From Fischerella thermalis PCC 7521 (GTDB lineage: Bacteria; Cyanobacteriota; Cyanobacteriia; Cyanobacteriales; Nostocaceae): a stretch of DNA of 64,000 nucleotides. Below, piece after piece: positions 7,367 through 17,544 of the stretch (position 1 is its first letter; every line of letters starts with the position of its first letter). Under the pieces are notes generated by a model. That model was not told the origin of the DNA and searched no databases. It saw nothing but the letters and a program-made list of their open reading frames with translations. Where the stretch lies: the NCBI RefSeq assembly GCF_000317225.1, contig NZ_AJLL01000046.1, forward strand, positions 19,797 to 83,796, in the 5' to 3' direction. The position numbers were made by a program, and so were the translations under genes.

Positions 7367-10159
7367 CTATACCATCTCGGAGGATGTCTGCACTACTGCT
7401 TGGGGTTGTGGTTGGAACATAAACAAGGAGTAGACCACATCTCGACGAATATTGGTCATCATATCCAAGAAGAGTTCGTAACCCTCGGTCTTGTATTCAA
7501 TCAATGGATCTTTTTGACCGTAACCCCGTAATCCTACGGATTCACGCAAAGCATCCATTTGTTGCAGGTGTTCTCGCCAGAGGGTGTCAATTCGCTGCAA
7601 GATAAAGAAGCGTTCAGCTTGGCGCATCAATCCGGGTTGAATTTGGTCTATTTGCGCTTCCTTCATGTCGTAGGCGATCCGCACTTGTTCGTGCATGAAA
7701 GCTTTAATCTCACTCATTGACATATCTACTAGTTGAGATGATTGTAAGTCTGCTAGTAGATAAACAAATTCTTTGACTTTTTCAACTAACTTGTCTAGTT
7801 CCCACTCTTCTGAAGGTAAGTCTGGATTAATGTAGTAGTTAACGATGTCATCCATCGTTCTTTCAGCGTACTCGATCACTTGTTCTTTGAGGTCTTGTCC
7901 TTCCAAAACCCGGCGGCGTTCAGCGTAAATAGCACGGCGTTGGTTGTTCATCACCTCGTCGTACTCAAATACCTGCTTACGGATATCGTAGTAGTAGGTT
8001 TCAACTTTTTTCTGAGCGCCTTCTAAGCTACGAGTCAGCATCCCAGATTCAATTGGCATGTCTTCCTCTACACGGAAGGCTTCCATTAATTTAGCAACGC
8101 GATCGCCACCAAAGATCCGCATCAAGTTATCTTCTAAACTGAGGAAAAATCTGGTGGAACCAGGGTCGCCTTGACGTCCGGCGCGTCCCCGCAACTGGTT
8201 GTCAATCCGCCGTGACTCGTGACGTTCTGTACCAATTACGTGTAAGCCTCCCAGTTCTACTACTTCTTGGTGTTCCCGGCTGGTGAACACTTCATACTCC
8301 TGCTTGATGCGGTTGTAAGCTTCCCGTAATTTCTGAATTACAGGGTCTTCAGTGGGAGCTTTTTCGGCGGCGATAGCAACTTTTTCTTCTGCTTCCAATT
8401 CTGGCAGACTACGTTCACCATAGGCTTTGACTGCCATTTCTACTGCTTGCTTGAGTAGTTGTTCTGCTTCTTTAGAAAGCTGAGTTGGGAAAACCTGGGG
8501 GGAAGCTTTCCAAGTTTTGACTTTCTTGCCAGGGGCAAAGCCTTGTCCACCACCAGAAGCGGGAGGCAAACCAGCTGCCCTGTGGACGCTAAACATAGCT
8601 TCATCTTCTGGCTTGACGATCCGGGGCATGAAGTATTCCCGCATCTTCAAACGAGCCATATATTCAGCGTTACCACCCAAGATAATATCCGTACCTCTAC
8701 CAGCCATGTTAGTGGCGATAGTCACAGCACCTTTGCGTCCTGCTTGAGCGACAATCTCCGCTTCTCGCTCCACGTTTTCTGGTCGGGCGTTGAGCAATTC
8801 GTGGGGAATGTTCATTTGCTTCAACAACTGGCTGAGATACTCAGATTTTTCCACACTTGTAGTTCCCACCAATACGGGTCTACCAAGTTGGTGCATTTCG
8901 GCACATTCTTTGGCGATCGCTCGCCACTTGCCCGCCTCATTCTTAAACACCATGTCGGACAAGTCTTCCCGTCTTCTGACGCGGTTGGTAGGAATGACGG
9001 TTACTTCCAGTTTGTAAATTTTTTCAAATTCGGCTTCTTCCGTTTTTGCCGTTCCTGTCATTCCACCTAATTTTGGATAAAGCAAAAACAGGTTTTGATA
9101 AGTAATGGTCGCCAAAGTTTGAGTTTCTGGTTGAATCTCTACGTGTTCTTTGGCTTCAATTGCTTGGTGCAGACCATCACTCCAACGCCGTCCAGGTAGA
9201 ACCCGCCCGGTAAATTCATCAACAATGACTACTTCTCCGTTGCGGACAATATAGTTAACGTCCTTCAAAAACAGTTCTTTGGCTTTAATCGCGTTGAAAA
9301 CAAAGTGCGCCCAAGGATCTTCAGGGTCAAATAAATCTTTTACTCCCAACAGTTGTTCTGCTTCCGCAAAGCCTTCATCCGTTAGCAGGACGTTACGGGC
9401 TTTTTCATCTACCTCATAATGCTCATCTTTTTGTAAAGCGGCGGCGATCCGGGCTGCTTCTATATATTTTTCTGTGGGGCGTTCGACTTGCCCAGAAATA
9501 ATCAATGGTGTCCGCGCTTCGTCAATTAAAATTGAATCTACCTCGTCAATCACACAGTAGTTAAATGGGCGCTGCACTACATCCGTGATTGATGTTGCCA
9601 TGTTATCCCGTAGGTAATCAAATCCTACCTCACTGTTGGTTACATAGGTAATATCACAGTCGTAGTTTTTTTTGCGCTCTTGGGGGGTCATACTAGCCTG
9701 AATCAGACCTACACTCAAACCCAAGAAGCGATGCACCTGCCCCATCCATTCCGCGTCCCGACGAGCCAGGTAATCGTTAACAGTAACTACGTGTACACCT
9801 TTGCCCGTGAGAGCATTTAAATAGCTAGGTAAAGTTGCTACCAGGGTTTTACCTTCACCAGTTTTCATTTCGGCAATTTGCCCTGTGTGCAAAATCACAC
9901 CACCCAGCAACTGCACATCAAAGTGCCGTAGCCCTAAGACTCGCCGTGCGGCTTCCCTGACTACAGCAAAAGCTTCGCTGAGAATGTCATCAAGAGTTTC
10001 GCCTTTTGCCAGACGCTGCTTAAACTCTGCTGTTTTGCCCTTAAGTTCTTCATCAGAAAGGGCTTTGATATCTTCCTCTAAGAGGTTAATTTCAGTGATG
10101 TAAGGTTGGTATTTTTTAAGCTTACGAGCGTTGGGGTCGCCCAACAAAGTTTTTAGCAT
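7367..10159 (-). CDS. secA: Preprotein translocase ATPase subunit SecA
   Basis: SecA drives unfolded preproteins through SecYEG at the plasma and thylakoid membranes. The 930-residue protein shows the Walker A MKTGEGKT (about residue 100), the [15 protein letters not shown]alker B region, [10 protein letters not shown] and the [10 protein letters not shown] arginine-finger region in NBD2. Between [10 protein letters not shown] and the later [14 protein letters not shown] motif lies the long insert usual in cyanobacterial SecA (about 505-645). The C terminus lacks the Cys-rich zinc finger of proteobacterial SecA, as expected for this group. It is monocistronic, with its own terminator hairpin downstream. 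Confidence 0.97.
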   Translation of the reverse strand: MLKTLLGDPNARKLKKYQPYITEINLLEEDIKALSDEELKGKTAEFKQRLAKGETLDDILSEAFAVVREAARRVLGLRHFDVQLLGGVILHTGQIAEMKTGEGKTLVATLPSYLNALTGKGVHVVTVNDYLARRDAEWMGQVHRFLGLSVGLIQASMTPQERKKNYDCDITYVTNSEVGFDYLRDNMATSITDVVQRPFNYCVIDEVDSILIDEARTPLIISGQVERPTEKYIEAARIAAALQKDEHYEVDEKARNVLLTDEGFAEAEQLLGVKDLFDPEDPWAHFVFNAIKAKELFLKDVNYIVRNGEVVIVDEFTGRVLPGRRWSDGLHQAIEAKEHVEIQPETQTLATITYQNLFLLYPKLGGMTGTAKTEEAEFEKIYKLEVTVIPTNRVRRREDLSDMVFKNEAGKWRAIAKECAEMHQLGRPVLVGTTSVEKSEYLSQLLKQMNIPHELLNARPENVEREAEIVAQAGRKGAVTIATNMAGRGTDIILGGNAEYMARLKMREYFMPRIVKPEDEAMFSVHRAAGLPPASGGGQGFAPGKKVKTWKASPQVFPTQLSKEAEQLLKQAVEMAVKAYGERSLPELEAEEKVAIAAEKAPTEDPVIQKLREAYNRIKQEYEVFTSREHQEVVELGGLHVIGTERHESRRIDNQLRGRAGRQGDPGSTRFFLSLEDNLMRIFGGDRVAKLMEAFRVEEDMPIESGMLTRSLEGAQKKVETYYYDIRKQVFEYDEVMNNQRRAIYAERRRVLEGQDLKEQVIEYAERTMDDIVNYYINPDLPSEEWELDKLVEKVKEFVYLLADLQSSQLVDMSMSEIKAFMHEQVRIAYDMKEAQIDQIQPGLMRQAERFFILQRIDTLWREHLQQMDALRESVGLRGYGQKDPLIEYKTEGYELFLDMMTNIRRDVVYSLFMFQPQPQAVVQTSSEMV

Positions 10160-10701
10160 GGCAGATTATTTAGCAAAATCAACGGGGACGGGAATTTTAG
10201 ATTTGGGTTATTGATTATATGGATTTGACCCAACTGAGTTTTATCAGTTATTCAGTTGTCAGTTATCAGTTATCAGTGTTGTTCTTTGGATCAAAGTTTC
10301 CCACCAATTGGTGGTAAGTCGCAGCTAGTTGTTCGTTGCGGGTAAAATACCCGACGATACAATTGATAACTGGTAACTGTTCACTGTTCACTGAATTTAA
10401 TACTCTATAAATTGGTTGGCAGTGGACAATTTCAACCAAAGCAGCAACAAGACAAACTAAATCTAGTTACTAAATGATGGCTTTAAATTAGAAGTTTATA
10501 TTTGAAACTTTATTAATAGTATCATTTCGCTTCCAGATGAGGCAGTGAAGCCCGACCATGCTCAAGTAGCGATCGCCGTTCTTTGTGGAGTAAGGGGTGT
10601 GAGGGGTGTGAGGGGTGTGAGGGGTGTGAGGAGTATGAGAAGTACAAGGATAAATATTTCTTTTACTCCTCACACTTTCCCCACTCCTCACACTTCCCCA
10701 C
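10160..10701. repeat. STRR-rich intergenic stretch with 9-bp tandem repeat
   Basis: No gene is supported here. Short tandem words dominate: cagttatcagttatcag near 10250, actgttcactgttcactg near 10375, and four exact 9-bp units ggggtgtga at 10594-10629. The opposite composition (ctcctcacac, ccccac) follows at about 10663-10700, so the two could pair into a long imperfect hairpin just downstream of the diheme cytochrome gene. Confidence 0.7.
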
Positions 10702-11247
10702 TTAATTAGAATTCTCCCACTCCGGAGTTAGACGGCGGAAGTTATACTCATTGGCACTAGGATGACAGGAGACACAGCTATTGATCTCCACAGGACGTGG
10801 CAATTTAACTTGGGGATGCAAAGCTTTGAAAAAACGAGAACTGTTGACTCGATAGGGAATTTGTTCGTCTTCTAGAATCGGACGGGAAAAAGTGGAAAGA
10901 TATCTCCAAACCAAAAGCCGTGGTGGATCGACAAGAGGCTGAATTTGACCGCCGTAATGTTGCGAGTCTTGCAGGATATTTTTCCAAGTCTGGGTGGGTA
11001 AAACTTGTGGTGGTAGGGCAATGTGGCAACTAGAGCAATTTTCTAAGTAAAGTTCTTGTCCGAGTTGGTACTGAGCAGGTACTACATCTACAGTGCCTAT
11101 TTCAGAGGTAGGAGTTGCACCTTGGGCATTTGTTGCGAAGGAGATGAGCCAACCCATAGCCAAACTCCAAGTTATGGCTACTAACAGTAAACCTAAAGAT
11201 TTTCTCTGAAGTTGGCGATGCTTGCGATACTTAGTTAGATTAGTCAT
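10702..11247 (-). CDS. Membrane-anchored diheme cytochrome c
   Basis: The 181-residue protein carries two CxxCH heme-binding motifs, CSSCH near residue 71 and CVSCH near residue 157, behind one N-terminal hydrophobic segment (about 18-38) that is a signal anchor or a signal peptide ending at a possible cleavage site (ATNAQGA). The mature domain would be lumenal or periplasmic. Such diheme proteins are conserved in cyanobacteria but lack a firm assigned role; electron transfer is inferred. It is downstream of the MoxR ATPase on the same strand (51-base gap), so cotranscription is likely. Confidence 0.85.
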   Translation of the reverse strand: MTNLTKYRKHRQLQRKSLGLLLVAITWSLAMGWLISFATNAQGATPTSEIGTVDVVPAQYQLGQELYLENCSSCHIALPPQVLPTQTWKNILQDSQHYGGQIQPLVDPPRLLVWRYLSTFSRPILEDEQIPYRVNSSRFFKALHPQVKLPRPVEINSCVSCHPSANEYNFRRLTPEWENSN

Positions 11248-11298
11248 TCCTCACACTCATTAGATTTTAAATTTTGAAGAAGACAGATAATAATGAAT

Positions 11299-12207
11299 TT
11301 AAGGAATAGGAACTACTCGCAATAATCTTTCCATCACAGTTTTAGCACTGCGTCCACCTGTGGGGATGAGACGATGACAAAGAACATGAGGAGCAAGAAA
11401 TTTCACGTCATCGGGAATAGCATAATCACGCCCCAATAAAAAAGCCAGTGCTTGAGTAGCTCGATGTAACGCTATCGTACCACGGGGACTTACTCCTAAG
11501 GTAATTTCCTCATCGCATCTCGTTGCCCGCACTAAGTCAAGGATATACTGTTGCAAGGAAATATCTACCTTGATTTGAGCTACGATTTGCCGCAATTCTT
11601 GGACTTCTGCCAAGCTAATACAAGGCTGTAAATCGGCAACATTAACTCCTTTGTGCAGGCGTTGCAGCATTTGTAGTTCTTCTGCTTGGGAAGGATAACC
11701 CAAACTCAAGGACAGCATAAATCTGTCCATCTGTGCTTCTGGCAGAGGAAAAGTACCTTGGTATTCAATCGGGTTTTGAGTAGCAATCACAAAAAATGGT
11801 GTGGGAACAGCACGGGAGACCCCATCGGCTGTTACCTGTTGTTCTTCCATAACTTCTAGTAAAGCCGATTGAGTGCGGGGTGTAGCGCGGTTGATTTCAT
11901 CAGTTAACAAGACATTGGCGAATACTGGACCAGGAAGAAAGTGAAATTCGCCGCTTTTGGGATTCCAAATGTTAGTGCCGGTGATATCGGTTGGTAGTAA
12001 ATCAGGAGTGCATTGTAGTCTTTGAAACTTGCCATCAATCGACCGGGCGAGTGCTTTTGCTAAGAGAGTTTTACCGACTCCCGGCACATCTTCAAGTAAA
12101 GCATGACCACCAGCTAGTAAAGCAACCAGAACTAAGCGTATTGCCTCTTTTTTGCCAACAATAGTGTAAGCCAAATTTTGTGTGAGGGCGTCAATTTTGT
12201 CTCTCAT
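11299..12207 (-). CDS. MoxR-type AAA+ ATPase
   Basis: The 302-residue protein is a MoxR-family AAA_3 ATPase: Walker [15 protein letters not shown] (about 40-53), Walker B LLTDEINRATPRTQSALLEVMEE (about 101-123), sensor 1 region ATQNPIEYQGTFPLPEAQMDRF, and a C-terminal lid with SPRGTIAL. MoxR ATPases act as chaperones that insert metals or activate von Willebrand factor A proteins. The usual VWA/DUF58 partner is not adjacent here; instead a diheme cytochrome follows 51 bases downstream. The specific client is unknown. Confidence 0.92.
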   Translation of the reverse strand: MRDKIDALTQNLAYTIVGKKEAIRLVLVALLAGGHALLEDVPGVGKTLLAKALARSIDGKFQRLQCTPDLLPTDITGTNIWNPKSGEFHFLPGPVFANVLLTDEINRATPRTQSALLEVMEEQQVTADGVSRAVPTPFFVIATQNPIEYQGTFPLPEAQMDRFMLSLSLGYPSQAEELQMLQRLHKGVNVADLQPCISLAEVQELRQIVAQIKVDISLQQYILDLVRATRCDEEITLGVSPRGTIALHRATQALAFLLGRDYAIPDDVKFLAPHVLCHRLIPTGGRSAKTVMERLLRVVPIP

Positions 12208-12478
12208 AATAATTGGGGATTGGGTAGCGGGCGATGGGGAACTCGGGGCCCCTGGTGGGGATTAGGGGCAGTGGAGAGATGGGGAGTGTGGGGAGTAATG
12301 TAGAGACGCGCTGTTTGAAGCGTTTGGGAGTGTGTGGACGCGCTTTGCGCGGCTTCCCGTAAGGGTGGAGTGTGGAGAGAATAATATAGTAACTAATTCC
12401 CTTTGTCCCCCTTGTCTTCCTTGTCTTCCTTGTCCCCTTTCCTTCATTAGTGTTCCCTTAGCGAGACAAAATTAACAC
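12208..12478. repeat. G-rich composite repeat stretch
   Basis: The gap before ribF's stop is a mosaic of repeat modules. 12236-12268 (ggggaactc, ggcccctggtggggattagggg) recurs at 59043-59076. 12290-12330 (gtaatgtagagacgcg and gggagtgtg) recurs inside the GT39 gene at 19849-19889. 12350-12368, cggcttcccgtaagggtgg, recurs exactly inside the ketoacyl synthase gene at 61595-61613. 12395-12440 is a pyrimidine-rich tract of cttgtcttcc units. No gene is present. Confidence 0.8.
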
Positions 12479-13558
12479 TCAACACTTAAAAAAAGCTCTA
12501 GCGGCACTACAGTCTAGTTGAATTTGTGTTTTTAGTGCTTCTAGATTAGGAAATTTTTGTTCTGGTCGTAAAAACTTTTCGAGATGCACCGCCAGTTTTT
12601 TACCATATAAATCACCAGACCAATCAAACAGATGGACTTCTACTGAAAGATGAATACCATTGACTGTAGGGCGATTACCTATATTCATGACACCAAAATA
12701 GCCATTTCCCATAACATCTAATATTTCATTCACGGTAAAGACACGGACTGCATAAACACCGTGGTGAGGCAGAAACTTATCTTTGGGTAATTCCAGGTTA
12801 GCGGTGGGAAATCCAATAGTTCTGCCAACTTGTTGACCTTGAATCACAGTACCGATGAGGGTGTAAGGTCGTCCCAACAATTGGTTTGCTCGTTCGATAT
12901 TGCCACTAGCAAGAATTTCGCGAATCAGTGAACTGCTAATCCGAGTCTGTTGGTACACCTGGGTTTTTTTTTCTTGAGATTCTGCACAAGTTTCTAGAGA
13001 GGTGATAGTAACAGGAATGTTGTATTTAGCAGCAATGATTTGTAGATCATGAGCAGTACCACTACGTTTAGAGCCAAAACGAAAATCTTGCCCGACGCTA
13101 ATTTTTACTGCTTGTAATTGTTGAACGAGAATTTTTTCTACAAATTCTTCTGGAGTCAAAGCACATAGTTCTTTATCGAAGGGTAATAGTACTAGTTGTT
13201 GTACTCCAAGCGATCGCAACTGCTGGACTTTTTCATCCAATGGTGTGAGCAAACTCCTGGGTTTACCTGTAAAAAACTCTTGGGGATGAGGATCGAAGGT
13301 GACGACGGTCGAGTAGATGGAACCGTTGTGGGGTGGTGGGGTAACTTTCTCCCCATCTCCGGTTCTTTCCATCTCCGGTTCTTCCCATCTCTCAATCTCC
13401 CCATCTTTCCTAAACGGCGGCAGAATTGGTTGGATCACTCGTTGATGACCACGATGTACACCGTCAAACTTGCCAAGCGCGACAGCAGTTGGCGTGAGAG
13501 CCAATTCAGGTGAAGATGTTACCCACACAGAACACCCATTTTGAGACAAATTTGGCAC
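12479..13558 (-). CDS. ribF: Bifunctional riboflavin kinase / FAD synthetase RibF
   Basis: RibF phosphorylates riboflavin to FMN and adenylylates FMN to FAD. The N-terminal nucleotidyltransferase half shows ALGKFDGVHRGHQ (residues 27-39, the GxFDxxHxGH motif), TFDPHPQEFF and the ISSSLIREIL loop (about 207-216). The C-terminal kinase half shows GRTIGFPTANLELP and a GVMNIGNRPTV loop. At 359 residues it is longer than usual because residues about 51-80 are a Glu/Arg/Pro-rich insert encoded by G-rich repeat DNA (13319-13408), placed between the VIQPIL helix and the IYSTVVTF strand. The frame stays open, so the enzyme is probably still made. Confidence 0.95.
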   Translation of the reverse strand: MPNLSQNGCSVWVTSSPELALTPTAVALGKFDGVHRGHQRVIQPILPPFRKDGEIERWEEPEMERTGDGEKVTPPPHNGSIYSTVVTFDPHPQEFFTGKPRSLLTPLDEKVQQLRSLGVQQLVLLPFDKELCALTPEEFVEKILVQQLQAVKISVGQDFRFGSKRSGTAHDLQIIAAKYNIPVTITSLETCAESQEKKTQVYQQTRISSSLIREILASGNIERANQLLGRPYTLIGTVIQGQQVGRTIGFPTANLELPKDKFLPHHGVYAVRVFTVNEILDVMGNGYFGVMNIGNRPTVNGIHLSVEVHLFDWSGDLYGKKLAVHLEKFLRPEQKFPNLEALKTQIQLDCSAARAFFKC

Positions 13559-13782
13559 GTCGATTCTGGGATTTTAGGTTTGTTCAGCTTGTTTGCTAAC
13601 CCTCAGGGAATTGCCTTTGTGGGCGTTTTTAGCCTGTGGTAGGCGCTTTCAAGACATTTAACGCTATCAGCCTTTGTCTTGTGACTAACTCATACCACAG
13701 ACACCCAAAGGGCGCTTACCTGTAGAATAAGCTCTTGATCACCAATCTAATCTAAAATCTAGAATTACTTCCTTGGCAATAT
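13559..13782 (-). other. ribF leader with long imperfect inverted repeat
   Basis: The 224 bases upstream of ribF hold two segments that can pair: about 13613-13646 (gcctttgtgggcg, cctgtggtaggcgc) with about 13692-13724 (ataccacag, acccaaagggcgctt). An 8-bp core, ctgtggta (13633-13640) and taccacag (13693-13700), is perfect. None of the conserved blocks of the FMN riboswitch were found. It may instead be a terminator for the upstream hydrolase gene or another repeat. Confidence 0.4.
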
Positions 13783-14712
13783 CTACACAGAAAACTTACT
13801 AATAGGAAAAGATTCTGATAAAGGAACTGAAACAGGAACCTGAAGCACCATTCCTTCCCGTGCCATAACTGCACCAGAAAATTTCCGACGTGCTTCTTCC
13901 CCTACACGATCTAAAAATTCATCATTATGGGCAGGATCGTGGTGAAAAATTACTAGTGTCTTAACATTGGCGGCTTTGGCCACTTTCACAGCTTCTTGCC
14001 ATGTAGAATGTCCCCAACCAATTTTAGGATTGGTCGGTGAATGATATTCTTCATCGGTGTATGTGGAATCGTAAATCAGGATATCAGCGTCACGGGCTAG
14101 CCACAAGACATTTTCATCTAGCCTATCTGCAAAATGTTCGGTATCTGTGATGTAAACAGCAGCACCACCACGCCAATTGACCCGGTATCCAACTGCTTCA
14201 CCTGGATGATTAAGTGGAGCCGTTTCTACGGTAATATCATCAATACCTATGGCTTGTCCTGGTATAACATCGTAGAAATCTAAGTTTGCCTGCATAATTT
14301 GCAAGGGAACAGGAAAATTCGGATGCAGCATCTGGTCATTGAGACGCTGTTCTATGGTTGAACCATCAGGAGCGATCGCCCCATAAATATGAAAGGTATT
14401 TCCCTTCACAAAGCCTGGTGTAAAGAAGGGAAAACCTTGCATGTGATCCCAATGGGAGTGAGTGAAGAATATGTGAGCTTCTATAGGCATTTTGGGCAAC
14501 AAAGATTGCCCTAAAACATGTAGTCCCGTGCCACCATCAAATATTAAGCGTTTGCCATCCACTTGCATTTCAACGCAAGGGGTATTACCTCCGTAATGGA
14601 CAGTGTTTGGTCCCGGACAGGGGATACTGCCACGAACGCCCCAAAAATGCACGGTAAATTGGTTCTCTATCCTTGACATGGGTGTTGCTTGCTGGACTGA
14701 GCGGGCGGTCAT
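13783..14712 (-). CDS. Metallo-beta-lactamase-fold hydrolase
   Basis: The 309-residue protein has the MBL metal site: HSHWDH (HxHxDH, about residues 85-90), a later Asp in VYITDTEH and His in VIFHHDPAH. The start, VHFWGVRGSIPCPGP, is shared with a subgroup of MBL proteins related to PhnP and to cyclic-nucleotide-type phosphodiesterases. Hydrolysis of a phosphoester is plausible but the substrate is unknown. The first codons overlap repeat-like sequence; the Met at residue 13 (14676) is an alternative start closer to the conserved strand. It is transcribed towards ribF with a 224-base gap. Confidence 0.85.
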   Translation of the reverse strand: MTARSVQQATPMSRIENQFTVHFWGVRGSIPCPGPNTVHYGGNTPCVEMQVDGKRLIFDGGTGLHVLGQSLLPKMPIEAHIFFTHSHWDHMQGFPFFTPGFVKGNTFHIYGAIAPDGSTIEQRLNDQMLHPNFPVPLQIMQANLDFYDVIPGQAIGIDDITVETAPLNHPGEAVGYRVNWRGGAAVYITDTEHFADRLDENVLWLARDADILIYDSTYTDEEYHSPTNPKIGWGHSTWQEAVKVAKAANVKTLVIFHHDPAHNDEFLDRVGEEARRKFSGAVMAREGMVLQVPVSVPLSESFPISKFSV

Positions 14713-15182
14713 CCGATTTTAGATTTTAGATTTTGGATTGGCTCCACAGATTAATCTGGGGGCTTGTACCATGAAAGAATTATCGGTCAATCAAAAAATG
14801 TTACTTATTGTGCTAAGTTTATGCCGTTTCACTTGTTTTGATAGATATGGAATTTATTGGTAACACAGCATACCTTGACCCAGGTTGATTTTACTCAAGT
14901 TGAATCAGGTAAACTCTAAGTCAATCTCAAGTTTTTCGAGTTTTTATAAGGGTTATCTGCAAGTGCGCTCCTACTTTATAGCCTATATTTAATCGTGATG
15001 CATTTAACCATCACTTAGATCTTGCACTTACTTTTTCGTCCGCCAAGAAATAAATTTTACTAGTCTTTAGCTCAAGTAAGCTAAAGCTCACTGGATATAC
15101 ATTTGAGTCCGTTTTAACTGACTTGGGCTATGAGGGTTGAACTTCACTTCAAGGGGTACTCAGGGCGAGGTGCTCCTAAAAC
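14713..15182. other. Intergenic stretch with dispersed repeat
   Basis: No gene is seen in 470 bases. 14723-14793 is one copy of a dispersed repeat also found at 48038-48108. A perfect 7-bp inverted repeat, tttagct (15066-15072) and agctaaa (15079-15085), lies near the surE end. The middle (14930-15050) has sgtgcg/cttgcact words that could pair, but no known RNA family was recognised. Confidence 0.5.
14723..14793. repeat. Dispersed repeat, family B copy 1
   Basis: The 26 bases from attttagattttgg through ggctccaca are identical to 48038-48063; after a variable 8-10 bases, ggcttgtaccat and a gaat-tatcg-tcaa tail also match. The centre, cagattaatctg, is a 12-base palindrome in this copy. Both copies are intergenic and non-coding. 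Confidence 0.65.
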
Positions 15183-15980
15183 CTACTTTAGTTTGAAGTT
15201 CCACTGGGATAATTGATGCAACCCTGTGCCATAGGTCAGGTTATATTGTAATGGCGTCACACTAATGTAGTTATCACGGACGACATGCACGTCCATAGGT
15301 ATATCTTGAGGCAAATTCAAACCTACTGGTGGTTCTATATCTTCTAAAACCTCTCCGGTTAACCAGTAGTAAGTTTTACCACGCGGATCAATTCTTTTAT
15401 CAAAAACATCAACGTAGCGTCGCACTCCTTGGCGAGTGATGACAACTCCGGAAATTTCTTCCCACGTCACAGCAGGAATGTTAATGTTAAGCAACATCAA
15501 ATCCACCAAAGGTTTTGCTGCTAGATATTCCACTAAGATTTTGGCAAATTTCGCTGCGGGTTGAAAATCTCTATAAGAGAAACTAGTAAGACTAAGTGCC
15601 ACACTGGGAATACCTTCAATTAAGCCCTCCATTGCCGCAGAAACAGTACCAGAATAAAGAATTTCTGTTCCCAAATTCGCACCTTGATTAATACCAGAAA
15701 TAACCAAGTCGGGGGGAGAATCAAGCAAGGCCCATAGTGCTAATTTTACACAGTCAGAGGGAGTACCATCACAAGCCCAAGCTTTGACGGCAGGATGAAA
15801 AATAGACTCGACAATTTCAGCACGAATTGGTTGATGTAAGGTCAGCCCATGTCCAGTGGCCGAACGTTCTCGATCCGGACAAACTACAGTTACTTCATGT
15901 CCTGCTTCTGCCAATGTATTAGCAAGGGTGCGAATACCCAGGGCATAAATCCCATCATCGTTACTGATTAGTAATTTCAT
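15183..15980 (-). CDS. surE: 5'/3'-nucleotidase SurE
   Basis: SurE dephosphorylates nucleoside 5'- and 3'-monophosphates and short polyphosphate in the cytoplasm and is a stationary-phase survival protein. The metal site is clear: SNDDG at residues 5-9, the [12 protein letters not shown] segment, and [25 protein letters not shown] with the metal-binding Asn. The 265-residue length is standard. I place the start at the ATG at 15980 ([10 protein letters not shown]) rather than an in-frame upstream ATG at 15998, which adds six residues outside the fold. STRR-type DNA (tgtcatttgtcatt) lies directly upstream. Confidence 0.95.
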   Translation of the reverse strand: MKLLISNDDGIYALGIRTLANTLAEAGHEVTVVCPDRERSATGHGLTLHQPIRAEIVESIFHPAVKAWACDGTPSDCVKLALWALLDSPPDLVISGINQGANLGTEILYSGTVSAAMEGLIEGIPSVALSLTSFSYRDFQPAAKFAKILVEYLAAKPLVDLMLLNINIPAVTWEEISGVVITRQGVRRYVDVFDKRIDPRGKTYYWLTGEVLEDIEPPVGLNLPQDIPMDVHVVRDNYISVTPLQYNLTYGTGLHQLSQWNFKLK

Positions 15981-16420
15981 TTGTTGATTACAGTGCATGT
16001 GTCATTTGTCATTTATTAAGTCATTAGTCAATAGTCTTTGGTTAATTGTCAATGTCATAAGTCACAAGATATGAAAAAAGGGATTGGGAATCGGGAATTG
16101 GGGAGACAAGGGGGACGACTTGGGGGACGACAGGGAAGAATTTCTCCTTTGTCCCCAATCCCTTGGGGAACTCCCCGTTCCCTAATATCGCTTCTAAACT
16201 GGTAGTAGCAGGTTGCGTTGCAACCGTTGCCTTTGATGCACAATTGACTTATTAATTAATTTGATTAGTCTTTTGTCGTTTGTCATTAGTCCCAAGTTAA
16301 TGACCAATGACCAAAGAAAGGATGAAGGCTGAAGGATAAAGGATTAAGTATAAAAAATTTTCATCCTTCATACTTCACACTTCATACTTTAGATGACCAA
16401 TGACTGTTGATTATTAACTA
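15981..16420. repeat. STRR-rich intergenic stretch between surE and pheS
   Basis: The divergent gap is filled by short repeats: tgtcatttgtcatt and agtcaatagtc words (16006-16060), G-rich ggggacgactt/gggggacgacag units (16105-16135) with matching C-rich DNA after them, and more tcatttgtcatt and ccttcatacttc words (16270-16390). No gene is supported. Promoters for both genes must lie here but were not resolved. Confidence 0.65.
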
Positions 16421-17413
16421 ATGACAAGTAATTTAGAGACTCAACTTTTGGCACTGCAAGAGGAAGGAGAAAAAGCGATCGCAGCTGCCACCACCTTGGA
16501 AACTCTTGAGGAATTAAGAGTCAAGTACCTGGGCAAAAAAGGTAGTTTATCAGTGCTTCTGGGCGGTATGGGTAAACTCCCAACAGAGGAACGACCAAAA
16601 ATTGGTGCGATCGCTAATACAGTTAAAGAAGCACTGCAAACAAGCCTTGACCAGCAACGCACGGCCCTGGAAGCAGCTCAAATTCAAGCACAGCTGGAGG
16701 CGGAAACTTTAGACGTCACAATGCCGGGAATTTACCGCCCTCAAGGTCGAGTCCATCCGATCAACGGTATGATTGATCGGGCGCTGGATATTTTTGTTGG
16801 TATGGGCTACACGGTGGCTTCTGGCCCAGAAATGGAAACAGACTACTACAATTTCCAGGCCCTAAATACCCCGCCCGATCACCCCGCCCGCGATATGCAG
16901 GATACTTTCTACTTGCCAGATGGTAACTTGCTACGGACTCATACCTCATCGGTACAAATTCGTTACATGGAAGCCGAGGAACCCCCTATCCGCATTGTTG
17001 CACCAGGAAGGGTCTATCGAAGAGATAACGTGGATGCTACTCACGCGGCAGTGTTTCATCAAATTGAACTTTTGGCAATTGATGAGGGACTAACTTTCAC
17101 CGATCTCAAAGGCACAATCAAAGTATTTTTAAATCAGATGTTTGGAGATTTGCCTATCCGCTTCCGTGCCAGTTATTTCCCATTTACAGAACCATCTGCG
17201 GAAGTTGACTTACAGTGGAATGGACGCTGGTTAGAAGTGATGGGCTGCGGTATGGTCGATCCAAATGTGTTGAAAGCGGTAGGATACGACCCAGAAGTTT
17301 ATACTGGCTTTGCTGCTGGTTTTGGTGTGGAACGCTTTGCTATGGTGCTGCATCAACTGGATGATATTCGTCGTGTGTATACTAGCGATTTGCGCTTTTT
17401 GCAGCAGTTTTAA
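16421..17413 (+). CDS. pheS: Phenylalanyl-tRNA synthetase alpha subunit
   Basis: PheS forms the catalytic core of the alpha2-beta2 enzyme that charges tRNA-Phe. The 330-residue protein has an N-terminal coiled coil (about 1-95) that grips the tRNA, then class II aminoacyl-tRNA synthetase motifs: [14 protein letters not shown] (motif 1 region), [19 protein letters not shown] (motif 2) and [10 protein letters not shown] (motif 3), with [15 protein letters not shown] before it. Length is normal. pheT is not in the window, as is common in cyanobacteria where the two are unlinked. Confidence 0.97.
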   Translation: MTSNLETQLLALQEEGEKAIAAATTLETLEELRVKYLGKKGSLSVLLGGMGKLPTEERPKIGAIANTVKEALQTSLDQQRTALEAAQIQAQLEAETLDVTMPGIYRPQGRVHPINGMIDRALDIFVGMGYTVASGPEMETDYYNFQALNTPPDHPARDMQDTFYLPDGNLLRTHTSSVQIRYMEAEEPPIRIVAPGRVYRRDNVDATHAAVFHQIELLAIDEGLTFTDLKGTIKVFLNQMFGDLPIRFRASYFPFTEPSAEVDLQWNGRWLEVMGCGMVDPNVLKAVGYDPEVYTGFAAGFGVERFAMVLHQLDDIRRVYTSDLRFLQQF

Positions 17414-17420
17414 AATCGTT

Positions 17421-17455
17421 ATTTGTCATTGGTCATTTGTCATTGGTCATTTGTT
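17421..17455. repeat. 14-bp STRR downstream of pheS
   Basis: The unit atttgtcattggtc occurs twice in exact tandem (17421-17434, 17435-17448) followed by a partial copy. This TTGTCATTGGTC word recurs elsewhere in intergenic DNA of this window (for example near 36100 and 49135). Confidence 0.8.
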
Positions 17456-17471
17456 TAAGTAATGATCAAAT

Positions 17472-17544
17472 GTACGGGCGAAGCCTTTGGGCGATAATTG
17501 ATTGGTTTTGTGGAAAGATTACTCATCAAATGCTTCGCCCCTAC
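17472..17544. repeat. Inverted repeat overlapping the recQ stop
   Basis: gtacgggcgaagccttt (17472-17488) and aaatgcttcgcccctac (17528-17544) pair over 15 of 17 positions. The right arm encodes the last residues of the helicase (RRGEAFDE). The hairpin sits between the convergent ends of pheS and the helicase gene and may act as a two-way terminator. Its GGGGCGAAGC core is a widely scattered cyanobacterial palindromic word. Confidence 0.6.

Noticed and set aside
8459..9070. 203-codon plus-strand frame
   Set aside because: It lies fully inside secA on the other strand and reads as low-complexity antisense translation of conserved helicase motifs.
10488..10691. 67-codon frame with His-Thr-Pro repeats
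   Set aside because: It is the translation of the 9-bp ggggtgtga tandem repeat in an intergenic region, with no start context or similarity.
10663..10700. Two ctcctcacac words resembling the conserved single-stranded motif of the Yfr1 small RNA
   Set aside because: They sit in a tract of ctcctcacactttccccac repeats complementary to the gaggggtgtg STRR, without the flanking Yfr1 hairpins. The same words arise wherever this repeat occurs.
13559..13782. FMN riboswitch upstream of ribF
   Set aside because: The conserved FMN aptamer blocks are absent; only an inverted repeat is found.
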